DNA of 64,000 nucleotides from Lagopus muta (taxonomy: Eukaryota; Chordata; Aves; Galliformes; Phasianidae): NCBI RefSeq assembly GCF_023343835.1, contig NC_064438.1, positions 18,248,077-18,312,076 of the forward strand, read 5' to 3'. The notes beneath the pieces were generated by a model. The model had not been told where the DNA came from. It did no database searches and saw nothing but the letters and a program-made list of their open reading frames with translations. Of the stretch, positions 1 to 11,500 are shown piece by piece (within the stretch, counting starts at the first letter, position 1; every line of letters begins with the position of its first letter). Both the position numbers and the translations under genes were made by a program.

Positions 1-489
1 AGGGTTGAGCCAATGGACTTTATCTCGGGGTTACAGTGAAATGCAAGGAGCAGACGGAACTTACACTCAGCTTTCTGCTTCTGGACCAGATGAGGTGCGA
101 AGAGTATAGTAATCCAGGCAGGTCCCTTAGTGCAGAGGTGTTCTGGATAAATTAAACCCTCATATCTTAGTGTCCTTGAGCCTGGAAGATCCTGGGGCAG
201 AGATGAGCTAGGGAAGGTGTGCTGTGCTAGTAAAACTGTGGTCCATAGATTTGGAATTATTAGGTGACCCTATATGGCTGCTCTTGTATACAGTGGCTGC
301 CCAAGACTGTCACCAGGACATCTCTGCTTCTTCCCCACCTTTTGCTGGACAGGACTCAGTGACTCTATGCTTGTCTTCTTTATTAGCAAAAATAAATAAA
401 TAAAGAAAAACTCTGAAATGACACTCAGGCATTTGTTTATGTTTGCTAAGATACGAATTCCATTAGAGTGCAATTTCAGGAGCCTCTGC

Positions 490-509
490 TTTTTTTTTTT
501 TTTTTTTTT
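490..509 (+). repeat. poly-T run
   Basis: Twenty consecutive T residues are followed by CTTTCTGCAG, which together resemble a strong splice acceptor on the plus strand. No exon could be supported beside it. Confidence 0.9.
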
Positions 510-3019
510 CTTTCTGCAGAGGAAGGTCTCTACCTTAACACAAACTGACATAATCAAGTTTTATTTTTTTTCCTGTTGTTTCTTAGTTCAGAGCTGGTTT
601 TCCTTTCACACGGTGTACTTTGACATCAATCATAGGTGAGATATGATTAAAAATGTAAACATTCATCCATGTAATTTTCAAAAAAAACTTGCTTACTTTA
701 TGGAGTGTAAATAGCATAGAAAGAAACAATCCTTGTCTCCAAAAGCTGACACATTAAATTCTGTGAGCAGTGGGTAGTCAGCAGGGGCCTCCATCAGAGC
801 CCAGCATTGCTGATACCCGCTCTCTTGTTTTGTATGAGTGCATTTGTCCATGCTGGAGTAATGCTAACAGAGAATAGCTCTGAGGAGTCCACAGGAGATC
901 ATATGTGCATGCTCCCAAGATGGCTAATTTCAAATTTGGTCAAAAAGTCTTTAATAAAGTTTTAGGAATTTTCATTATTTCATGTGCTTACAATATTTTC
1001 ACTGCGTATGATTCATCCTAGGGCATGCGTGAAAGACCCCAATGAAAATAAGCACTGGAGAAATATTCCATGATCTTATGGGAAGTGTTAGGAGCCCAGT
1101 TGCTTAGATGCAGCTTTTGCATTTGTCTAGAAGTTCTGAAAGCTTTTCTTTGCTTGAGGAAAATGGAGAACAACCATGTGCCCCTTCGAAAATTCTGCTA
1201 TCACTGATTCTTTCACACCTGAAAAAAGCCATCTGTATGAACCAGATAGCCGCTCACTTTTCAGCTCCACATGTTCTCTCTTTGGGTTGTTAGCTGAGAT
1301 TCTTAACAAGACGACCACTAGCTGTGGTTCCAGCAGTGGAGTTTTTGGCTCTGAACACCTGTGCGGTAGGAGAAAGGCTGAGCCCAGTGAACATTCATCA
1401 GATGACAGCAACAATAAATTACTGAAGTGTTGAGCCGGATTTGAAGAGGTAGCACAAAGATAAAAGACTCCAGAAACCCTTTGCAATTCCCTTAGTCATC
1501 CATTCCCACTGAAGGCTTCTCTTTTGAAGTTTCCAGGAAGCCTCACGTGCCCTTTGCTCGTCCTTTTGGTAGGAGCTCTTATCTGCCTCGTGCAGACCCA
1601 ACCACTTTTTGCTGTACTACTCAAAACCAGTTATTATGGGATAAACAAACTGTGTTTGCTGATGCATGTTCTCAGTTCCCTTATCAGCTGAGCAACACGC
1701 TTCTCTTGCACGTTGGGTCAAACTCACTGCTGGTCCAGCTCCAAGAATTCCTGGGGAATTCAGTGTTCACACCTCCTGTAAGAGAAAAGCAACCATGTTG
1801 TGACAGAGTATTGTCTTACAAGCGGACCTAGAAATTCCCAGTGTTGCAAAACGTCCTCCGGTTTATAATCCCAGGTCTTATACACTTTATTAAGCTAGCA
1901 ATGTGACATCTAAGCACTTTTAAATGTAGCTGTCAAGATGCTGCAAGATATTGTCAGATGGAAGAGTATGTGTCTTAGTGTAGAAGAACTTCATTTTTAT
2001 TCAGATTGTCTCTTGAAAATAAATGTAAATAAGTAAACAGTCTGTACCTCAAAACCGACTTTCAGGTGTTGTGAAATACACTGTTAATGTTATCTGGTAA
2101 GAGATGCAAGACAAGTTTTTTTTGCAGGGATAACCACGCCCACAGTAGCAGTACAGAAGTCAGGATCTCAGGCACAAGCCTGCAGCTAGGGGCTCAGCTG
2201 CCCACCACCCAGGGTCCCAGCCCTAAGAGGAATAGCCTCAGCACTGCAGGCTGGTTGTTACTACTCCAGTCATACTGGAGCAGCATCCCCCCCTGCCCAG
2301 CTATTCCAGCACCTCCACAGAAATAAAACTTGCACTCGATCTACCTTCGGTCCCAGGCTTCACTAACTTACACCAACATACATGTAACCAGAATACCTCA
2401 GAGTACAGCAGAGATGTTCAGGAAGCACTCAGCAAATGGCATTTCAATCTGTCCTTAGAAAAGAAATATCTCTTCCCTGAAAAGTGGGATTTTCATGCAT
2501 CATATGTTTTCCACCAAAAAATAATTACATATTGGAAAGCCAAATTTGTAATAGGGAAGTCATGCAAGAACAGCTTTTTGATCATCCCTTTACTGTTTGC
2601 AAAGAATACAGAGAAGGGGGCTTAAAGAGATTTTGAGTATTGCCTGAGTATCGTTGCAAATAGTGAAATGGTTGGTATGCAGAGAATAAACCATAGACAT
2701 CATTAGGTGCATTTATTCTAGCAGAAGTTCATGAGTTTTTACAACCAATGACCGAATGTCCCCATAGGCTTCAACACGTACAGCTGAGCTGTATGCATTT
2801 AACCATCAATCACAGAGGAGAGAAGTACACATCATCAGTGTACCAATCACTTCCCAACAACTCACGGGAAGTATCCATACAAAATGCTATCTGAAGATGC
2901 CCTGGGATGCTCAGACTATATTTGAGGATGTGAAGGGGCTGCATCCACACCACTGGATAGATCAGGCCGTGCCATACCGATACCTGCTTACTTAGCACTT
3001 GCAAAACAGTCCATGCTTA

Positions 3020-3160
3020 GGTCAGGAGATTTAAGTTCTGGTTGGGTATAAGTCTGTCTACTGTGCAATTTTAAGCAGGTCACGTCAATCTTGGGCCACA
3101 GTTTCCCCACCTATGGAAAACCTATGGGGTTTGTATCTTAAAAAGGGAAGAAACAATGAA
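3020..3160 (+). repeat. MIR-like (CORE-SINE) fossil, plus orientation
   Basis: The order of short blocks matches an old MIR tRNA-derived SINE: AAGCAGGTCACGTCAATC, then GGGCCACAGTTTCCCCACC, then ATGGAAAACCTATGGGG. These correspond to the MIR signature of a 'GCAAGTCACTTAACC' block, a 'CTCAGTTTCC' block and a 'GTAAAATGGGG' block. Many differences show great age. The boundaries are approximate. Confidence 0.6.
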
Positions 3161-5084
3161 TTGCTGCTTGCAAGGCACTTGAAAGGTATTTGCACAGAAT
3201 GTGGTTCACTGCTACAAAATATGTTGATTAACTAATGGGCAGAAATCTGCTGCTATGTTAAGAACCATTCAGAAATATGCCATCTCATTAGACTGGAACA
3301 AAACAACCCCCAGCAGGGGGGGAACAAGTTACTTCAAACAAGGTTCGACTTTCTGCCAGTTTAATCTTTGTCTCATGGATAGACTTGTGAATCTTAATTT
3401 AATTACAATTCTTTAAATGTTTTTTTATATCATATCTGCATCTCTCTGTTCTATGCCTTTTTATGGTTTCTTTTCTGTTGCGGGTCTGAGGAATAGATCA
3501 TTTTTCCCAGTGTCCATTAAAATTTCCATTGCCTGCAGTGCAATAAAAGAGATGAACCTGCTGCAAGAGAAATAAGCTGATGCTGCGCTGTCTTTTTAGA
3601 GCAACAAAAATCTTTATAGATTATTTTTCCAAGTGTCATGAATCTCCTTCAAAGTCACAAGTCACTGTTATCAATTAATAGACTTAATAGTCTCATTTTC
3701 AATTCACATTCAGGCCATGCAGAGGCTGCGCTCATCCCGGCAGATGGTTGAAAGCTTTGCCTTTCAGAGATAAAATGTTACCTTGTACATGGGGGTAGTG
3801 AGGAGGGGGGTGATTCAGGAGCAGAAAGACGTGTTAAAGTGCAGCACCTGAGGCCTTCTTGTTTTCTGAATTTACAATCTCAGGCTGGCAGTCGTATAAA
3901 TGAGTGATGCTCTATGATGTTCTCTTCCAAGCAGGCTACGAAATTGGCAGGGAGTCTTCGGTTTTGTGCTGATGTGTCCAGAATTCCAATAATTTGATTC
4001 TTGGGTATAATGACAATTGGAGGCACAGTATTACCTTGAGAACAGAGAGGGGAGAGTCAGCTTCTGTATCCTCTATCGAATTAACAACCGATTCCCATTT
4101 ACTCTCCCTGCTGAAAACTCTATTATGCAGGGTTCTTATTGCCCTTATTCAAGGACATGGAATTAAAAAAGTAATATTGATGGTAATGCTCTCATTTTCC
4201 TACCATGACATTGAATAATGGGGACAAAGAAGGGAAATCTTGAGGGATGACATGCCTTTTAAAATACTGACGGTGTTGAAAACACATAAAGGACACTATA
4301 TTAGAATATCAGCTGATGAAGTCTTGTTCAGATTACCATGCTTTTTTCAACGACTTTAAATAATTTTTGCTTTTATTTTTTATCATCGTTTTCTGAATAT
4401 TTTATTTTCTTTTTATTCCAGAAGAGATTCCTGGCTTTAAGGAGTACAGTTGCGAAGATGGAGGGGAAGTGTTGGTTAAATCAGTTCCAAGAGAAACCTC
4501 TTCTCCCTCCACTTGGACTCAAATAACAGGAGTTATATATGAGTTATGAGCAGTATGAGATATGCAGCTGGCTTGAAAAAGTGGGAACTCACAGCAGTGT
4601 GATGAATGTAACATCACATGGCAATTTGACAGCAGAAGAAATGCTAGGAATGACTACAGCATTTTGTTGTGTTTATCCTTGCGTTTTTATACTTGGTAGA
4701 TTTTTATACTGTTTTTTTAACCTCTTCCCTTTGTTGGCATGCATACATCACATTCTGTGATGTCTAAGGGTTTATCTGGCTAGGAAAAGCCATCTACAGA
4801 TTGACATAATTATACAGACAGAGGCAGAGTTATACTACTGCTCAAGCGGAGACTTGTCTTGGCACAAGTTTTTGTCTTCCAGTTTACCTTAGGCCTTACA
4901 CAGACTAGATAAAATAGGTGGTCTTATAATAAAATAAGATCATCCACCCTTCAGCATCATTCCATGAAATATACATTCATTTAAGTTAAACTATTTTTTC
5001 CCATGTCAGTGATACCTTACATGGTATACATGTACACAAAATAATGAGTGCATTGGGATTTTTGGAAATTTTTTTAAGAGCAAG

Positions 5085-5200
5085 TGATGGTATCTCCATT
5101 TCACAAGTGAGCAATGGAGAAGCAGAAGATTTCACTAAATTGCTAAAAGTCACACAGGAAGCACTTTAGGAGGTGGGAACAAAACACAGATCTTGCTTTC
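5085..5200 (-). repeat. MIR-like (CORE-SINE) fossil, minus orientation
   Basis: The plus strand reads the reverse complement of the MIR 3' half in order: TATCTCCATTTCACAAGTGA, GCAATGGAGAAGCAGAAGAT, AAAAGTCACACAGGAAGCA, then GGTGGGAACAAAACACAGAT. Spacing and order fit MIR, but divergence is high. Confidence 0.6.
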
Positions 5201-5756
5201 ATTAGCACAAAGCCTCTATGAACTACTGACATTATTACCTCATCTCAACTCAGATGGTAATGAGGCCCCTCACACTGTTTTCAGTCAGACCTCTCTATGA
5301 GGTGGAATTGTGGAAATCAGCTCTGCAGCGTGTCTGAGAATGGTTGAAGACTACACTGCAAAGGGTTTAGGGAATAAATGTCTAAAGTCTGCTCTGTAAT
5401 GATCTTAGTTGCTCCTGACCGTATCAATGCCATCTTTACATCAATGTAATTCTGCCACCAGTTATTCCAGTGTCACTTCTGCTATTGCACAGCATGAGGT
5501 CTGAACAGGGTTCAAAACCTCTTTGTAGCAATTCTGAAAAGTCAAAATCACTGCCCACTTTGCCAAAGTCCCTGGCAGTGTCAGGACCACTGGCAGAATG
5601 CTGCCCAGCCTCTGACTTACGCTCTACATGTTGGGGTAGACTTCATCCTCCCTGGTGTAACACATTCCCTTTGATATCTACCTGTCTGTCTCAATATGCC
5701 AGTAGCACGGGGCTGCAGGGAAAGCAGCTTTATAGCTGATTGCTGTCATCTGTATC

Positions 5757-5773
5757 TTTTTTTTTTTTTTTGC
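5757..5773 (+). repeat. poly-T run
   Basis: A run of seventeen T residues with no recognisable element attached on either side. Confidence 0.9.
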
Positions 5774-7479
5774 CATGAACTTGTAGATGTTAATGAAGCT
5801 GTAAGCAGCCCTTTCCCCTCTTGTACTGCGGTGCTGTCAGGGTTTACTTTTTCAGGGAAAGGAGAAATGTGAAAAAAGAGATCCCTGAGAGATACATTAC
5901 CATAGGGCATGAAGACCTGCAAAGCATTGCAGGCATCTGCAATGAAGCTGTTTTTTATGAACACTGTGTGAGCACACTGCACAGACCTGAAGAATGTCTG
6001 TGCACCTGCACCTTGCTTTAGCATCATGAATATGCTCAGTAAGTTGTGCAAACTAACAAGGTACTGTGATAGAGTTTTTGCAATAAGCCAGTGGGGATGA
6101 TGAAGGTGATAGCTGGATTTTCCTTGTTCTGGGTACACAGCTTTATAGCTTTCTTGCCTGTGCCGGCAAGGATGTGTATTAGGCTAAGAGCTGTAATTAT
6201 AACAGCTGTCAGTGGCCTCCAGAGGTCAGCATATCACTTGAGAAGAACTAAATCAAGGAGGACTCAAAAGGCCCTTTCTCATTTCAAGCATGAGATCATG
6301 GCTCCTGTATAGTTTTCAACTTCAGTTGTAGTAAGATTTAAAGCTTTTTGCCCCCAGTTCTGCCTGTGATAACAAAAGCAAGGAAAAAAATAGCTCTCAA
6401 GATACCCACTGTAAAATGCAACATGTTGTCACTAATTAGCACCACTAGAAAAATGAGAACTAAAAAAATGTCCCTTAGGTGACAATCTTATTTAAATGAA
6501 TGGGACAAATAGGAATCTATGTGTTTAGGTGCTACTGCTTATGTGTTGCTACTAATGGGATGAAAGCACATAACAGCTGTGTTCTGAGCTGATTGTTAGA
6601 CTTGTTCCACTGTGCTATAAGCTCTATTTTTAATATGTTGGAACAGAATTAACAGCCCTTGTGACACTCTGAAAAGGATAGAGTGGAACCAGAAAACATG
6701 TAGACGTGAAGAGGATGAGAAGTGTGAAACAGCTTTCACACAAGAAAGAACTTAGATTATTCATCCCAAAATGATACAAGTTGGAGGGTTTGTGATACGT
6801 CTATAAGGACAAGCATAGTGCAAAAAATAATGATGAGAAATGACAATTATCCTCTCTTCCAGTATGTTGGACACCCAACTAAGTCATCAAATAACAGCTT
6901 TTGAAAAATACAAAGTACAGAATTAAATTGAGAAATCGGTTGCTTTTGAAGGAAGCCAAAAATTCAAAAGCCAGAAAGAGACCAGGCAAACTCATGGGGA
7001 ACGGGTCTGAGCTGCTGTTAAGCACTGGGGCCTGAGGGCAAAGCTCAGAGCTGTTAGGGCTTTGAACAGAAATCTTTCTAAACATTAGTAAATTTTGATT
7101 GGCTCAAGTTATATTAGACTGGTTTCAATGATCTAGAGCAAAATCAGGACCTAATCCTACATGACCTCCTCTGAGATCAGGCAGCTTATTCTTATGTTGC
7201 ACAGTAACACCCAAATGTATTTCACGGCATCAGCCAGCCCCAAAACATCCTTACAGGCACCCATGTCACACAATATTACCCCATTGGTCCTTAGTATGAA
7301 AAACTCCATAAAGCTTCTTGAGGCTGACTGGTGTTTTCCTGCTGCTGCTTTGAAACACAACCTTAAGTGAATCCAGCAAGAATCAGCTGTAGTCCAAGTG
7401 CAGAAATCCCGCTACAGAAAATAAAATAAATGATCCAAACAAAATATTCCATCTGATTTCCACGAAAGAAATAGTAACA

Positions 7480-8291
7480 CTCAAATCTTCTGTCATTTTT
7501 ATTAAAGCTGCAGAGTCTTACTACACACAACAAATATTTTATCGATATAATCTAAGTTAATAAAATAGTTGAACAACTCTTTAGATTTATATTTGTATAG
7601 AAATGATCTATGGAACATCTCATCTTGAAACAGCAGTGCCTGAAAACAACTATTCAGCAGGACTTTTTTGAAGAACAGTTTGGGACTAGAGGATGCACTC
7701 TTCATTCTCACAAAAAAAAACAAAAACCCAAACCAACCAACAAAAATCCATGCAAAAATAACCCCTGCCCTCTTCCCCCTTTCTCTCCTAATCCAAAACA
7801 TACTGCCTTATCAAATGACCACATAAGGGACTGGCCCCTTTTTTTTCCAGTATTCTTCTTCATGTCTACTTTAGGAGCAGTTGTCTAAACTGAGTAACTA
7901 AAAAGAGTTGAAAAGAAAAATCAACTGCACAATCCTAGTCTGCAGGTGACAAAGTCATAACATCTCTTTACATAAGTCACTACTGTTTTTCCATTTATGA
8001 GCATTCATTATCACATTGTGTTTGCTCCTCAGCTCTTGCCTATCTGGCTGATGTCAGTTATTGTGGATAGGCCTTTGTTAGCAGGCCAGTCTATCTACTA
8101 TTGCTTCAGTCTCCCTTCTTCATTTATATGTAGTTTGGATTCTACGCAGCACTGCCTGAAAAGGGCCTACTCTGTGGTATTTCCCCCCCATTTTAGACAA
8201 AGCACATAGCTCAGGTGGTTATCTCCTCACTGCAGCTACGTGTCTGCATCACCCGTGAGATGTCTTTTATAGATCATGAGCCATCTCTTTG
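7480..8291 (-). other. LMO2: LMO2 3' untranslated region (probable)
   Basis: This is the sequence following the LMO2 stop codon on the minus strand. No canonical AATAAA occurs between the stop and 7503, so a 3' UTR of about 0.8 kb is inferred. The end coordinate is an estimate of cleavage 15-25 nt past the signal. The open frames that overlap it look like chance. Confidence 0.65.
7498..7503 (-). terminator. candidate LMO2 poly(A) signal AATAAA
   Basis: TTTATT on the plus strand reads AATAAA on the minus strand, the first canonical signal after the LMO2 stop. About 50 nt further on the minus strand is T/G-containing sequence (ATTTTGTTTGG) that could serve as the downstream element. No transcript evidence is available here. 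Confidence 0.55.
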
Positions 8292-8511
8292 CTATATCAT
8301 TCCATTTATCTTAGTCCACTCGTAGATGTCCTGTTCACATACTATGTCCGAGTTGATGAGGAGGTATCTGTCCCCAACACAGAAGTGTTTCTGGCAGGCT
8401 GCACATTTGAAGCATTCAAGGTGATACACTTTGTCCTTCACCCGCATGGTCATCTCATAAGCCCGGATCCGTTTGTCACAGGAGGCACAGAGGCCATCTT
8501 GGCCAAAGAGC
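8292..8511 (-). CDS. LMO2: LMO2 third coding exon (LIM domain 2 and stop)
   Basis: The exon follows the T-rich acceptor TTGTTGTTGTTTTAG and supplies the G that completes the split arginine codon. It encodes [14 protein letters not shown] through to the C-terminus EWTKINGMI, ending in TAG at 8294-8292. All eight LIM2 zinc ligands are here. Confidence 0.98.
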
Positions 8512-11500
8512 CTAAAACAACAACAGCAGAGAAGTAATTAGAGTTCCTTTCCCGGAGAGGTGGGGAAAAAAAGTAGTCAAAACAGGAACAAAACATCAGT
8601 GCATTGCCTCATTAGTCAGACTATTGCCAAGATACATAGAGGTCACACGGAAAGCTGCTGAGCAGAACTCAAACCTCTGAAATACCAAAAACTGAGGAAG
8701 AAAGTCCAAGGTCTTCACTTATTTCTAAGGTAAATGATTTCTGTGATCAATGACGCTACCCTGAAACATTGAGCAGCTTCAAGCAGAGTAAAGGTTCACC
8801 TGATTGTACATAAAGTTGTGTGATGCTAATACTTCCTCTGATACCATCAACAGAAATTACCTTTCAGTTGATAAATCTTGCCTATCTTCAGCTGTTGCTA
8901 TTGTGGTTCACAGGAAAAAGTTGCCACATTATGACATATCTATGATTTAATATTCTACTGCATGCACTCATTGCTTCTATATTTGAGGTTCTTTCAAACT
9001 CAAATACTTCTGTATTCGTGAAATCACTCCTGCTGCATTTCAGGATACATGCTAAGACCTTCCAGGTGCTCTGCTGTCCCAGAAAATTCTATGTTCTGGA
9101 CTGCTCTTTTGAAAGCAGATTGAGATTCCCTGCTGAAATCAGTATGCTATCTTCTATTAAAAGGAGCCCCTAGCAAATGCACCATGTATGATGCCCCCCT
9201 CACAGCATTTGCCAGCATTCTCAGCTGAAGCAGAGCAACATACTCAGCCATGTGTGATGACAAAATGAAAAGCAGCATTTCACACAGTCTGCTGGTTACA
9301 GTTTTAAAAACATATTATTAATAAATAAGGGACATATAGAGAGTATGCATGTATATAGAATCATAGAATCATTTAGGTGGGAGAAGATCACTAAGATTAT
9401 CATGTATAGTCCTAAAAGGAGGGAGAAGTCCTATTACTTGTGTATAGAATACACTCGTTGACTTTGAATTCTATGTTTCTATACTAATTTCAAAAAGATT
9501 TTGTCCACCTTTACACTTCACTTCAGTGCCTGCTTCATGTATCCTGAACTGGAAATGGAACACCTATTACAGAGAGCTCATTAAGGGCAGAAGATATATT
9601 TCTTTAGTCTACCAGGAGATGTCAGTGTCTACTTCTGCCCAGCTAAAGTGATAAGGTTACACAAACGTTGCAAGACGTCTCATTAATAATGGAAGATACC
9701 ATGTTACATAATTAAATAAACAAAAACATTTCATCTCATGGCAAGAAAATACATTACTGCGCTGACACATTTTGTCTTTCTTCCCTTTTAAAACAAAAAG
9801 TGTCTGGGAAGCGTAGCTAACACAGGTTCATTGGAACATGATGTCTGCTGAGAGTTTACAAGTGGTCCCATTTCTGCCAAGAGAAATTCCCATCAGTAAG
9901 TTCTGGAACACAATTGCTAGGAGCTCCTCTGAGATGCTGCTTTAATTTTAGTGACTTCAGTAAGGTAGCTGAAAATATATACAATGTCTTAAGCCTGTTC
10001 CACAAACTTCCTGCAACAGTAGGGATCCATTGGGACAAATGGGATACAGCCAGCACAGCTAAGGTCAAAACATTTCTCTGTAACTGAGAACATAGAGATC
10101 CTTTATTAAGAATGCTTTCTGAAATATATTATTCCCAGTTTAATCCTCTTAAAAATTATGGCAAATCAGATAGGAAGATAGATGTTGCTGAAAACTCCAC
10201 TGGGTCCAGCTTAATAGGACCAAACTTCCCTGTACTGGCTGCAGCTCCACACTACACATCCAGCACATGATTTCTTTCTGCTTGAAGTGCTCCTGATAAG
10301 TTACCAGTGATGCAGAAAAAGACATGGATCGATCCATGTACAAAAGGCTGTCACTTCAGAACCAAACAAGTACAGCAGTCTCACTGCTTGGTGGAATCAA
10401 GCGTCTCTTATAGGGTTGACATTACCACATCAGGAAAATGAATTAAATTCAGTTACCTTGGATACCATGTTCTTAAATGAGAGAACGAAATGATCTTTCA
10501 TCAGTAGCCAATCTCAGCACCTGCTTTTATATAACTTTCAGCTCCAAAGCAATGCCTGGTGGCACAAAACTGCTTAAAGCCATTCTGGGGAACTGGCTGG
10601 CAGTCAGCATGGGTGGGAAGGTCTTCCTCAAATTCTTCACTGTTTCCCAATTTCTGCTTGGCAGTACCCCATGCTGACACGGCTGAGTCAGCATCCAGCT
10701 ATGTGGGGAGCAGCAGCACTGAGCAAACCCCATTACTCTTAAACTCTACATCTAAGATTAGCCAAAATGAATTATGCGTGATCCTTTGTTCACTAGCTGT
10801 ACCTTAAATTGATAGACAAAGCTGAAATGGTAGAAAGAAGCAGAGGTGAATAGAATAAGTTGCCCAGAGAGGCGGTGGATGCCCCATCCCCGGAGACACA
10901 CAAGGTCAGGCTGGACGGGGCTGTGAGTGCCTGATCTAGCTTAGGCATCCCTGTTCATTGCAGGGGATTGGACCAGATGGCATTTAAGGTCCCTTCCAAC
11001 TCACACGATCCCATGATTCTATGAGAAGCGGGCTGGGAGGCCGCATACCTGAGATAGTCCCTCCGGCAGAGCTTCCTGCCCAGCTTGTAGTACAGCCGCC
11101 GGCCCACCTCTCCCAGCCGGCACCCGCACAGGTCGCAGCTGAGGCAGTCCTCGTGCCAGTACTGGTCGATGGCCTTTAGGAAATAACGGTCCCCGATGTT
11201 CTGCTGGCAGCCCCCACATGTCAGCAGCGAGGGGGGGATCTGCAGCACCTCGTCCACCGGCTCCCTGCGAACAAAACGGGCGTTGGAGAAGGGAAACATG
11301 CTGCCATCATGAGAAGGAGGAGGAGGAAAACCAAAACTAAACACAATGGCAGATGGGTCGGGTGAGAACACAGAGCACACCCTCATTTTTTCTCCCAATG
11401 GAGTGAACAATTTATCCCCTTCTAACACGAGAGGGAGCGAGCAGGACTTCACTCTTATTGCACTTTAAGGAGATTGGGATAACTTAAAGTATACGGAGCT

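Larger units (their letters stand above)
1..7479. other. intergenic sequence downstream of LMO2, no gene seen
   Basis: No open frame here (largest 130 codons, at 5746-6138) resembles a known protein, and codon composition looks random. It holds T-runs at 490-509 and 5757-5773 and two MIR-like SINE fossils. About 3340-3780 has a slowly evolving look (no repeat, mixed AT-rich motifs, an E-box CAGATG at 3741 and a GATA site at 3769), but this cannot be tested without an alignment. Confidence 0.75.
8512..11048 (-). other. LMO2 intron between second and third coding exons
   Basis: This 2537-bp intron has a GTATGC donor and a TTTTAG acceptor. It contains two CR1 tails, one minus-oriented at 9357-9415 and one plus-oriented at 10852-11027. 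The second lies almost against the splice donor. No other gene was seen; the small open frames match nothing recognisable. Confidence 0.9.

Noticed and set aside
490..520. Splice-acceptor-like T-run plus CTGCAG
   Set aside because: No coding frame, donor or gene could be connected. Long T-runs create such look-alikes.
1127..1486. 119-codon minus-strand frame overlapping an 85-codon plus-strand frame
   Set aside because: There is no family resemblance, no splice or promoter evidence, and both strands are open, which points to chance.
3310..3323. CTCF-like CCAGCAGGGGGGGA
   Set aside because: The strongly required C of the GGC core is replaced by G, so binding is unlikely.
8289..8537. 82-codon plus-strand frame
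   Set aside because: It is the antisense shadow of the third LMO2 exon, which encodes LIM2 on the minus strand.
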